From an uncultured Actinoplanes sp. (GTDB taxonomy: Bacteria > Actinomycetota > Actinomycetes > Mycobacteriales > Micromonosporaceae), in contig NZ_CAKUCL010000098.1 in assembly GCF_934643405.1 (NCBI RefSeq), positions 1 to 23,395 on the forward strand: 23,395 bases of DNA, written 5' to 3'. The translations under genes were made by a program, and so were the position numbers. Positions 14,473 to 21,303 of this stretch are shown piece by piece (position 1 is the first letter of the stretch; each line of letters begins with the position of its first letter). The notes under the pieces were generated by a model. It did no database searches. It saw only the letters and a program-made list of their open reading frames with translations, and was not told the DNA's origin.

Positions 14473-16321
14473 GTGAACGACTCCTCCTTCCGAACCTGCG
14501 GCGCCGCACCTGACGCTCCACCGCCGTCGTGACCACGCGGCGGCGCCGGGCGACACTGATGCTCCATCGCCGGGCCCGCCGGCTGTGGTCGCGTTCTTTC
14601 GGGATGAGCAGGAAAACGGCCACCCATCCGGCGAGGGCCAGGACCGCCGCACCGGCGTACGCCCCCCGGTAGCCGAGACTCGAGCCGGCCAGCGACAGCA
14701 GGACCGCCACGGCGATCGCACCGCCGACATGGGCGGAGGTCTCGAACACCCCGGCCGCGGCGCCGTGGGCGACCTCGTCCTCCTTCTCCTCCAGCGCCTC
14801 GGACGCCGCCTTCTCGGCCGTGTCGACGAGGCTGACCGCCGCCGCCGGATCGATCCGGTCGCCGATCCGTTCTCCCACGTCCGCGACGGTCTCCTCGACC
14901 GCCTCGGTCACCGCCTCGGCCATCTCCCGTTCTTCCCGCCCGTCCACGGTCCCGTCCGGCAGGACCTGCACCGCGGACATGACGGTCTCGTCGACCGCCT
15001 TCTCGACCGCGGTGACCAGGAGGGCCGCGGCCTTGGGGTCGACATCCTGGACCTCGGCGACGGCCTCCTCGATGGCTTCATCGATGACCTGGTCGGTGGC
15101 CCGGTCGGCGGCCTCCTCGGCGGCCTCGCCGACCGCCTCGCGGCTCAGCGCCACGTAATCCGCGCTGTTGAACAGGCCCTGGAGCACGAACCACGGCAAC
15201 ACCGCGATGACGTACACCGACGACGTGGCATCGACGGCAAGCATCACCAGGGCGAGGGCGGACACGGGCAGCCCGATCAGAGCGATCCGCCGGGATCCCA
15301 CCACCGGGAGCAGCCGCCCCGCCACCACGCTTCCCACGGTGGTGGCCACCAGGGCCGGGGCCAGCGCCAGGCCGGCCTGCGCGGCGGACAGACGGTGCAC
15401 GTCCTGAAGGTGGATGCTGCCGAGAACGACGATCGCGGTGTGGATCGACGACTGGGCCGCCAGCCCGAACGAGCTGCCGAGCAGTCTGCGGGAATGCAGC
15501 AGCAACGGCTGGATGAGCGGGTCCGGGGCGCGCCTCTCCCACATCGCGAAGCCGGCGAGCAGCACCAGCCCCGCCACCAGCGGCAGCCAGACGCTCCGCG
15601 CGGTGAGGCCGTAGTGCTCGATGCGGCCGAGCCCGAACACGACCGCGAGCAGTCCCGCGGTGGCCAATGCGGCGCCGAGGGTGTCCAGCCGGCTGCGTTT
15701 GCGCGGACCACCCGTGTCCGCGGGCACGAAGCGTTTGGCGGCGAACACGGCCGCCACGTTGAGCGGGATCGTGCTCAGGAAGATCGCCTGCCAGCCGAAG
15801 GCATCGGTGAGCAACCCGCCGCAGATCGCCCCGACCAGGCCCGCGGTCCCACCCGAGACAGACATGATCGAGAACGCTCGGCTGCGCCACGGCTCCTCCC
15901 GGAAAAGCGCTCCGGTCAGCGCGAGAGCGGCCGGCAGCGCCAGGGCCGCCGCGGCTCCCTGGACCGCACGGCCCACCAGGAGAATGTGGTACGACGGCGC
16001 CACCCCGGCCACGGTCGCGCCGGCCAGCAGCAGCACCAGGCTGATCAGCAGCATGCGCCGATGTCCGAACAGGTCGGCGGCCCGGCCGCCGGCCATCAGC
16101 AGACCGGCGATGAACAACGAGTACGCGTTGACGATCCACTGCAGCTGGGCGTAGTCCAGATCCAGATCGCGCCCGATCGTCGGTAGTGCCGCCGCGACGG
16201 AGAGGCTGTCGAAGACGACCAGGAACAGCCCGCAGCCGAGCACCATCGCGGCCGCCAGCGGATGGGCCGGCGTGCGCTGCGGTGCGTGGCTGTCCCCGGC
16301 GGAGGCCTGCACGGCGGTCAT
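14450..16321 (-). CDS. DHA2-type MFS exporter with a large acidic loop
   Basis: The 623-residue protein has fourteen predicted helices, as in EmrB/QacA-type drug:proton antiporters. Helix 1 is near residues 23-46. The motif A-like GGRAADLFGHRRM (78-90) follows helix 2, and VSGGTAGLVGAICGG (155-169) sits in helix 5. Helix 12 ends near 392, and helices 13-14 occupy about 521-546 and 553-573. Between helices 12 and 13 lies an insertion of about 125 residues (394-519), very rich in Glu, Asp, Ala and Val and built of two similar halves. The last 44 residues are strongly basic. The family normally has about 25 residues in this loop and a length near 480. The ATG overlaps the cytidylyltransferase stop by 4 bp. 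It probably exports the phosphonate product (inference from position). Confidence 0.92.
   Translation of the reverse strand: MTAVQASAGDSHAPQRTPAHPLAAAMVLGCGLFLVVFDSLSVAAALPTIGRDLDLDYAQLQWIVNAYSLFIAGLLMAGGRAADLFGHRRMLLISLVLLLAGATVAGVAPSYHILLVGRAVQGAAAALALPAALALTGALFREEPWRSRAFSIMSVSGGTAGLVGAICGGLLTDAFGWQAIFLSTIPLNVAAVFAAKRFVPADTGGPRKRSRLDTLGAALATAGLLAVVFGLGRIEHYGLTARSVWLPLVAGLVLLAGFAMWERRAPDPLIQPLLLHSRRLLGSSFGLAAQSSIHTAIVVLGSIHLQDVHRLSAAQAGLALAPALVATTVGSVVAGRLLPVVGSRRIALIGLPVSALALVMLAVDATSSVYVIAVLPWFVLQGLFNSADYVALSREAVGEAAEEAADRATDQVIDEAIEEAVAEVQDVDPKAAALLVTAVEKAVDETVMSAVQVLPDGTVDGREEREMAEAVTEAVEETVADVGERIGDRIDPAAAVSLVDTAEKAASEALEEKEDEVAHGAAAGVFETSAHVGGAIAVAVLLSLAGSSLGYRGAYAGAAVLALAGWVAVFLLIPKERDHSRRARRWSISVARRRRVVTTAVERQVRRRRFGRRSRSRDRVNSR
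14481..14489 (-). promoter_or_regulatory. Shine-Dalgarno site inside the MFS gene end, for the CysC-like kinase
   Basis: On the minus strand AAGGAGGAG precedes the GTG at 14472 by 8 nt. It lies within the last codons of the exporter gene, so the two reading frames overlap and are probably coupled. Confidence 0.65.
14765..15142 (-). repeat. Two-fold acidic repeat within the MFS exporter
   Basis: Residues 394-519 of the exporter fall into two related units of about 60 residues. The clearest matching parts are DPKAAALLVTAVEKAVDE (428-445) and DPAAAVSLVDTAEKAASE (491-508). Each is preceded by an Ala/Glu/Val-rich helix such as EAIEEAVAEV or EAVEETVADV. This suggests an internal duplication. Confidence 0.7.
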
Positions 16322-17052
16322 CGGCAGCTGCCCCAGACCGCCCCCGCCGCGAGCGCGGCGTTGGCTGCCATGAGGTCCGTGCCGCTGTCCACCTCGCTCC
16401 ACTCGTGACGGTGGGCGTACAGGGGCCGGATGCGCAGTGTCTTCGCCACCTTGCGGATCGCGAACTGGTACCACACATCGGTCTCCCCCGCCGTGACCAT
16501 CGCGCTGATCGTGCGCCGCAGCGAGTCGAGGCCGGCGCCGGTCCACCGGGAGAGACCGAAGAACTCGCCGGTGACCCGATCGTCGGGCAGCTCCTTGTCG
16601 AGGTGCCACACCGCCCCGTCCCGCACCTCCACGGCCATGTCGATCTCGGCCCGCGTCCGCTCGGCGTCGATCACCATCGCGGTGTCGTCACCGTCGAGCA
16701 CCATCGTCAGCAAGCGAGTGCTCACCAGAATGTCCGAGTCGACAACGGCTATGCCGCCGTCCCAGTAGGCGAAGGACGAATACAGCGAGTAAATGCTGTT
16801 CGTCGTCGCGAATTGTGGATTCTCGACGAAAGCGACCCGAGGCCTGCCGGACAAGCTTCCGACATAGTCCTTGATCATTTCGCCACGGTAGCCGACGACA
16901 CACACGACCTCGGACACTCCTATCTCGTGCAACTGAGTCATCAAGCGACCCATGATAGGGGTGCCACCCACCGGGACCAGGCATTTCGGCCGGTCGGAAG
17001 TATGCGGCAGGAGCCGCTCGCCCAGGCCGGCAGCCGGAACGATCACTCGCAT
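16318..17052 (-). CDS. LicC/PntC-like nucleotidyltransferase (probable phosphonate cytidylyltransferase)
   Basis: The 244-residue protein is a sugar-nucleotidyltransferase-fold enzyme. The nucleotide loop is AAGLGERLLPHTSDRPKCL (7-25, with Lys23). NPQFATTNSIYSLYSSF (78-94) is the hallmark of LicC-type choline-phosphate and PntC-type phosphonate cytidylyltransferases. The metal site is VVDSDIL (Asp105/Asp107), and WSEVDSGTDL (218-227) matches the family's late W-x-E-[IV]-D motif. Such enzymes couple CTP to a phosphate or phosphonate, giving a CMP conjugate. HEP is the expected substrate because the upstream genes make it; the fosfomycin enzyme Fom1 does this reaction with a fused domain. The ATG follows GGAGG by 8 nt, 45 bp after the dehydrogenase stop. 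A sugar-phosphate substrate is the alternative. Confidence 0.9.
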   Translation of the reverse strand: MRVIVPAAGLGERLLPHTSDRPKCLVPVGGTPIMGRLMTQLHEIGVSEVVCVVGYRGEMIKDYVGSLSGRPRVAFVENPQFATTNSIYSLYSSFAYWDGGIAVVDSDILVSTRLLTMVLDGDDTAMVIDAERTRAEIDMAVEVRDGAVWHLDKELPDDRVTGEFFGLSRWTGAGLDSLRRTISAMVTAGETDVWYQFAIRKVAKTLRIRPLYAHRHEWSEVDSGTDLMAANAALAAGAVWGSCR

Positions 17053-17097
17053 GGATTCACCCTCCGACGATGTCCGCGGGACGTGAGGATCGATGAT

Positions 17098-18240
17098 TCA
17101 CAGCATCTCCAGCATCTTCCGCCGCACCCGCCCGGGATCCAGAGGAAACGGATTGCCGTCCGTCCGGCGGTTCGCCATTCCGGCGGCGATCAGCGCGTCC
17201 ACATCCTCGCGGTGAACGCCGTGATCACGCAGACGGGCGGAAAGCCCGGCGGCCCCCAGCATGTCGCGCAGGGCGGCGCCGGCCGCCTCCGGCCGGCGTG
17301 GCGCCAGCAGTGATCCGACGAGACGCAGATCGTCCCGCACCGACCGGCCCGGCGGCCCGGCCGTGACCGACTCGGTGCCGAGGTCCAGCAACCACATCAG
17401 ATTCAGCACGCAGGCGACGCCGTGCGGCACACCGAAGTGCGCGGTCAGCCGGTAGGAGAACGCATGGGCGGCGGTGGTGCGGGTGGTGTCGATGGCCCGC
17501 CCCGCGGTGGTCGCCGCCTGCGCCAGGCGCAGCAGCTCCGGCGGGCCGGCCTCCGCCAGCGGTGTCCTGAGCAGTTCGGCGAGTGCCCGCAAGGCATCGG
17601 TCGCCAGTCGCCGCGAGGACGATGTGGCTCGGGTGCTCCACAACGACTCCACGGCATGGCAGAGAGCGTCGAACGCGCTGCTGTACCGCAGCGGGACCGG
17701 GCAGCTGACCAGCAGCTCAGGGTCGATCAAGGCATACTCCGGCAACACCGACACGTGGTCCAGGGAGTGCTTCACCCGATCGACGTAGACGGTGGCGAAA
17801 CGGGTCACCTCGCTGCCCGAGCCCGCCGTCGTCGGCAGGGCGGCCAGCGGCACCGTGCTCGGCGCACGCAGCTCCCGCCGACCGGCCAGGACGCGCCGAG
17901 CGGCGCCGGCGTCCGGGGGAAGCGACCGGGCCAGCTTCGCGACGTCGATGGCGCTGCCCCCGCCCACCGCGACGATGAGATCCGCGCCGAACTCCGCCTG
18001 GGCTCGGGCCGCCGCCACGGCCTGCTCGAGGACCGGATTCGGCGTCCACTCGGTGAAGGCCCGCACCCGCACGTCCGGCAGGAGTCTCGCCACGGCGCCG
18101 TCGTCGGCCCGGCGCGCGCTGGTGACCAGCAGAACCCGCCGCGCGTCAAGTTCGCGCAGCAGATCAGGCAGCCGGTGCCGGGCTCCCGACGCGACGACGG
18201 GCTGGTGACGTACGGGGCACACCGCCGGCACCGTGCTCAT
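17098..18240 (-). CDS. Iron-containing alcohol dehydrogenase (probable phosphonoacetaldehyde reductase)
   Basis: The 380-residue protein is a family III, iron-dependent alcohol dehydrogenase. The nucleotide loop is VGGGSAIDVAK (92-102), followed by PTTAGSGSEVTRFA (136-149). The metal ligands are Asp191 and His195 in FDALCHAVES, His259 in AAHAFSY, and His273 in FGVPHGVA. Its place directly after PEP mutase and phosphonopyruvate decarboxylase, with a 4-bp ATGA overlap, points to reduction of phosphonoacetaldehyde to 2-hydroxyethylphosphonate. This is the reaction of PhpC/FomC-type enzymes in phosphinothricin and fosfomycin pathways. No aminotransferase is present, so 2-aminoethylphosphonate is not the expected branch. 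Confidence 0.93.
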   Translation of the reverse strand: MSTVPAVCPVRHQPVVASGARHRLPDLLRELDARRVLLVTSARRADDGAVARLLPDVRVRAFTEWTPNPVLEQAVAAARAQAEFGADLIVAVGGGSAIDVAKLARSLPPDAGAARRVLAGRRELRAPSTVPLAALPTTAGSGSEVTRFATVYVDRVKHSLDHVSVLPEYALIDPELLVSCPVPLRYSSAFDALCHAVESLWSTRATSSSRRLATDALRALAELLRTPLAEAGPPELLRLAQAATTAGRAIDTTRTTAAHAFSYRLTAHFGVPHGVACVLNLMWLLDLGTESVTAGPPGRSVRDDLRLVGSLLAPRRPEAAGAALRDMLGAAGLSARLRDHGVHREDVDALIAAGMANRRTDGNPFPLDPGRVRRKMLEML

Positions 18241-19358
18241 CCCGGCCGCCCGGCCACGGCGGCGGCGAAGCGGGCACGGATGTCGGCGGCCGCCATCGCC
18301 GCCGTGGCCCGTGGCGGCACCGGGCCGGCCCCGGCCGATGTCTTCACCACAACGAGCACCGGCCCCTCCCGCCGGGCGGCCTCCCGGAGCGCGCGGCGGG
18401 ACTCCTCGCGACCACGGCAGGTCACGGCGTGCCGGTAGCCGAGGGCTCCGGCCGTGCCGGCGAAGTCGACCTCGGCGGTGGTCGTCCGCTGGCCGCCGGT
18501 CGACTCGTACGTTCCGTTGTCGAGCAGGACATGCACCAGCCCGGGCGGCCGCGCGGTGCCGATGGTCGCCATCGACCCCAGGTGCATCAACGCGGCTCCA
18601 TCCCCGTCGATCAGCACGACTCGCTCGTCGCGCGCGGCGTCCGCCACCCCGAGGGCGAAGGCCGAGGCGTGGCCCATGGAGCCCTGCATGTAGAAGCAGC
18701 GTGGCGAGTCGCCCTGGGCGAACAGATGCCGTGACGCGTATCCGGTGGTCGACACGAACAGCGCGCCGGGGAAGGCATCCAGGACGGCGGCGACCGCCTC
18801 GCCGGTACCCGGCAGCACCTGCGCGGCGGGCCCGGCGTCCGGCGCCCCGGACGGAACCTCGGTGTTGGCGACGGCGCCCTTGGCCACCAGCAACACCGCC
18901 GGCCGTCCCTCGGCCAGCTCCTCGTCCGCCGCCTTGAGCGGTTGCGCCACGTCGATGTCCTCGGACGACAGCGTCCAATGCCGTACGCCCACAAGGTCGA
19001 GCAGGCCGTGCGTCGTCAGTCCCATCACCCGGTGCTGAGGCTCGTCCCCGTCGGGGTCCGGCCAGCCGCGCAGAGTCATGAGCACGAGCACCGGAATCCG
19101 GTACGGCATGATCAGCGACGTGAGGGGATTGATCAGGTTTCCGAAGCCGGAGTTCTGCATCAGGACGGCCGCGCGACGGCCGCCGGTCACCGCCCCGGCG
19201 GCCAGAGCGAGCGCCGCACCCTCGTTCGCGGCCGGACGGTAGCGGCCCGCCGCGCTCAACGCGGCGATCGGCCCGGCGAGGTACGAGCAGGGGACACCGG
19301 TGAAGAAGTCGAAGCCGCGCCGATCGAGCTCGCCGAGCAGGGTGTCCGTGCCGATCAT
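18237..19358 (-). CDS. ppd: Phosphonopyruvate decarboxylase
   Basis: The 373-residue thiamine diphosphate enzyme decarboxylates phosphonopyruvate to phosphonoacetaldehyde, pulling the unfavourable PEP mutase reaction forward. The N-terminal FFTGVPCSYLAGP (18-30) and ANEGAALALAAGA (44-56, with the cofactor-activating Glu46) are typical of Ppd. QNSGFGNLINPLTSL (68-82) and RGWPDPDGDEPQH (97-109) are distinctive of Ppd and sulfopyruvate decarboxylase. The diphosphate motif starts at GDG (252-254) and continues to LLDNGTYESTGGQ (278-290). Sulfopyruvate decarboxylase is excluded by the adjoining PEP mutase. Both ends share 4-bp ATGA overlaps with neighbours, and AGGAG lies 8 nt before the ATG. Confidence 0.96.
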   Translation of the reverse strand: MIGTDTLLGELDRRGFDFFTGVPCSYLAGPIAALSAAGRYRPAANEGAALALAAGAVTGGRRAAVLMQNSGFGNLINPLTSLIMPYRIPVLVLMTLRGWPDPDGDEPQHRVMGLTTHGLLDLVGVRHWTLSSEDIDVAQPLKAADEELAEGRPAVLLVAKGAVANTEVPSGAPDAGPAAQVLPGTGEAVAAVLDAFPGALFVSTTGYASRHLFAQGDSPRCFYMQGSMGHASAFALGVADAARDERVVLIDGDGAALMHLGSMATIGTARPPGLVHVLLDNGTYESTGGQRTTTAEVDFAGTAGALGYRHAVTCRGREESRRALREAARREGPVLVVVKTSAGAGPVPPRATAAMAAADIRARFAAAVAGRPG

Positions 19359-20275
19359 TCGGCCATCTCCTGCCACTCCTCCAGCTGCTGCAGGCGGAAC
19401 ACCTGCCCCACCGTGGCGATCTGATCCTCGACCGCGGAGCTGCTCCCGTCGTTGCTGATCGTCCGCAGGACCGACAGGGCGGACTGGATCATCGCCCGCA
19501 GCCCCTGATTGGCGTAGATGATCATTGAGACACCCGCGTCCGCGGCGTCCTTGCAATGCCAGTCGGGATAGGTCGTCGGGACGATGACGACGGGCATCCG
19601 GTTGTCCCAACCGGCCAGGAAGCGCAGGATCGGCTCCTTCGACCGGTCCTTGGAGTGCACCAGGACGGAGTCGGCGCCCGCTTCGGCGTATCGCACGCAG
19701 CGGCGCAGCGCCTCGTCGACGTGCTCTCCGCTGATCAGAGCCTCGGTACGGGCGATGACGTGGAAGTCGGCGCTCGACTGGACGCTCTTCGCGACCTCGA
19801 TCTTGCGGCAGAACTCGTCAACCGGCAGGAGGGCGTGATGGGCTTCGACGAAGCTGTTCATCTTCGGGAAGACCTTGTCCTCGATGCAGACCGCGGCGAC
19901 GCCCTCACGCTCGTACTCGCGCACCATGTATGCGACGTTCATGGTGCCGCCGAATCCCGTGTCGACATCCGCGACGATGGGTAGCGCACACGCCTTCTGC
20001 ATCTGAGTCGTCGCCTCGAGGTAGTCGCGCATCGTGAGAAGGCTCGCGTCGGGCAGGCAGTGCGCGGCGGAGATCTCGAAGCTGGATGCCCAGACCGCGT
20101 CGAGGCCGGCGAGTTCGACCAGGGCGGCGCCGAGGCCGTTGTGCGCCCCGGCGGCACGCACCGGCCGCTTCGTGGCGAGAAGAGTGTTCAGGGACGGAAT
20201 CGTGGAGGACATGGACGATCCGGCGCCTGGTGAGCCGGATGCCGGCGCTCTGCCGATTACGGTAGGTCTGCTCAC
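19355..20275 (-). CDS. pepM: Phosphoenolpyruvate mutase
   Basis: The 306-residue enzyme isomerises PEP to phosphonopyruvate, making the C-P bond. The diagnostic E-D-K-x5-N-S motif is present as EDKVFPKMNS (132-141); it separates PEP mutases from isocitrate lyase relatives. Metal-site residues are in VADVDTGFGG (101-110), and IARTEAL (174-180) supplies the expected Arg and Glu. The conserved barrel begins near residue 36 (KRPVRAAGAHNGLGA). I chose the GTG at 20275 because AGGAG precedes it by 7 nt. The ATG at 20212 starts nearer the barrel but has no good ribosome site, so a 21-residue N-terminal extension is likely. Its stop overlaps the decarboxylase start. It stands 133 bp after the sulfotransferase-like gene. 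Confidence 0.97.
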   Translation of the reverse strand: MSRPTVIGRAPASGSPGAGSSMSSTIPSLNTLLATKRPVRAAGAHNGLGAALVELAGLDAVWASSFEISAAHCLPDASLLTMRDYLEATTQMQKACALPIVADVDTGFGGTMNVAYMVREYEREGVAAVCIEDKVFPKMNSFVEAHHALLPVDEFCRKIEVAKSVQSSADFHVIARTEALISGEHVDEALRRCVRYAEAGADSVLVHSKDRSKEPILRFLAGWDNRMPVVIVPTTYPDWHCKDAADAGVSMIIYANQGLRAMIQSALSVLRTISNDGSSSAVEDQIATVGQVFRLQQLEEWQEMAE

Positions 20276-20282
20276 TGTTTCG

Positions 20283-20287
20283 CTCCT
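20283..20287 (-). promoter_or_regulatory. Shine-Dalgarno site fixing the PEP mutase start
   Basis: On the minus strand AGGAG is followed by 7 nt and the GTG at 20275. It favours this start over the in-frame ATG at 20212. Confidence 0.65.
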
Positions 20288-20360
20288 GGTTCAAAGCCTT
20301 GTCACCCGGCACGGCATTCACGCCGCGGAGAACGATCGCGACGCACGGAACTGACCGATG

Positions 20361-20375
20361 CGGCGAAACCCGCCG
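20361..20375 (-). terminator. Small GC hairpin between the sulfotransferase-like and PEP mutase genes
   Basis: A 5-bp stem (CGGCG/CGCCG) with a 5-nt loop lies in the 133-bp gap, 34 bp after the sulfotransferase stop. This is the longest gap in the block apart from its upstream region. It could hold a weak terminator or a second promoter; I see no clear -10/-35 pair. Confidence 0.2.
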
Positions 20376-20408
20376 GGTCGATGTGATTGTCTGTGTGAAT
20401 TCCGAGCT

Positions 20409-21275
20409 TTATCCGATGGAATAGCCGAACTGCCGCGCCACCGCGACGAATGCGTCATCGGACAGATATCCGGCGAGTTTCGGTGTCATCCACTCCTGCC
20501 ATTCACCGACTTTGCCGCGGCGCATCATCCGCGCCGGACCGCCCGGTCCGCCGGCAGCTACTTTGTCCTCGTGCGCGCGCATCGCGTCGAAGCTGCTTCG
20601 GCGGATCGCGGCCGCGACCGCGTCATCCGGGATCACCAGTCCGAGGCTTCGCAGCGCGTCCCGAAGAACTGGCAGCGGATCGCTCTTCACATCCTCGAAA
20701 CGGGTGCAGACCATGCGGTCGAGTCCCTCGCCGTACCGCAGCCATTCGCTGTAGAAGTATGCCCAGTCCGCCGCCGGGCGCCGGCCGCTGTGGTCCGCCT
20801 CGCGCAGGAATTGGCCGAAGTCGCCGCGCACCCGATCCCAGTCGACCTCGGCGAAGTTCTTGCGCCACTGGTACCACGAGTGCAGAGCGTCTCGCGGGTC
20901 ACGGACAACCAGCCACAGTCCCCCCACCCTGCGCGGGAACACCTCCGGAGGCAGATGGGTCTTGAAGAAGCGCGGCCATGGACGTTCCGGGACGCGCCGT
21001 CCGGTCCCGGTGTCCCGGGCGTGCAGCGCCGCCATCCGGGAACGGAACCCGGCGTGGTCGGTGACGTGGCTGGTGGAGCCGTCCTCGTGCAGGAGCTCCG
21101 TGTAGGGGTCGACGTAGTTGAGTCGCAACTCCAGCAAGGCGTTCGCGATGATGGACTGCCCCGCGCCGCCGTACCCGGCGAGGACGATGTCCGCCGGGCC
21201 GACCTGCTCGAGGTTGTTGCGGTAGAGCGCGGTGAACCGGCGGTCGGGCCGGGCCGGCCTGCTGTGCGTGGTCAT
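20409..21275 (-). CDS. Sulfotransferase-fold protein (SULT-like), donor uncertain
   Basis: The 288-residue protein has the order of cytosolic sulfotransferases. Near the catalytic base it has FFKTHLPPEVFP, with His107 where SULT1 enzymes have the catalytic His. The 3'-phosphate-binding segment is VVRDPRDALHSWYQW (123-137, Arg125 and Ser133), and the C-terminal RRGKVGEWQEW (252-262) matches the R-K-G-x2-G-x-W motif. The 5'-phosphosulfate loop, normally YPKSGTTW with an essential Lys, reads AGYGGAGQSI (33-42) and has no Lys. The protein therefore probably binds a 3'-phosphorylated nucleotide, but its 5' group may not be sulfate. In this cluster the donor could be PAPS or a 3'-phospho-cytidylyl phosphonate (inference). 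GGAGG lies 6 nt before the ATG, 28 bp after the methyltransferase. Confidence 0.88.
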   Translation of the reverse strand: MTTHSRPARPDRRFTALYRNNLEQVGPADIVLAGYGGAGQSIIANALLELRLNYVDPYTELLHEDGSTSHVTDHAGFRSRMAALHARDTGTGRRVPERPWPRFFKTHLPPEVFPRRVGGLWLVVRDPRDALHSWYQWRKNFAEVDWDRVRGDFGQFLREADHSGRRPAADWAYFYSEWLRYGEGLDRMVCTRFEDVKSDPLPVLRDALRSLGLVIPDDAVAAAIRRSSFDAMRAHEDKVAAGGPGGPARMMRRGKVGEWQEWMTPKLAGYLSDDAFVAVARQFGYSIG

Positions 21276-21303
21276 GCGTTCCCTCCCCCGTCCCGCGACC
21301 GGG

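Noticed and set aside
14585..16186. A 533-codon open frame on the plus strand across the exporter gene
   Set aside because: It is antisense to the MFS gene, and its His/Gln/Arg/Gly-rich product has no recognisable fold.
13912..21275. Ordinary sulfate assimilation locus
   Set aside because: No ATP sulfurylase (CysD/CysN), PAPS reductase or sulfite reductase is present, and both the kinase and the sulfotransferase lack key residues. Plain PAPS-dependent sulfation is still possible with PAPS made elsewhere.
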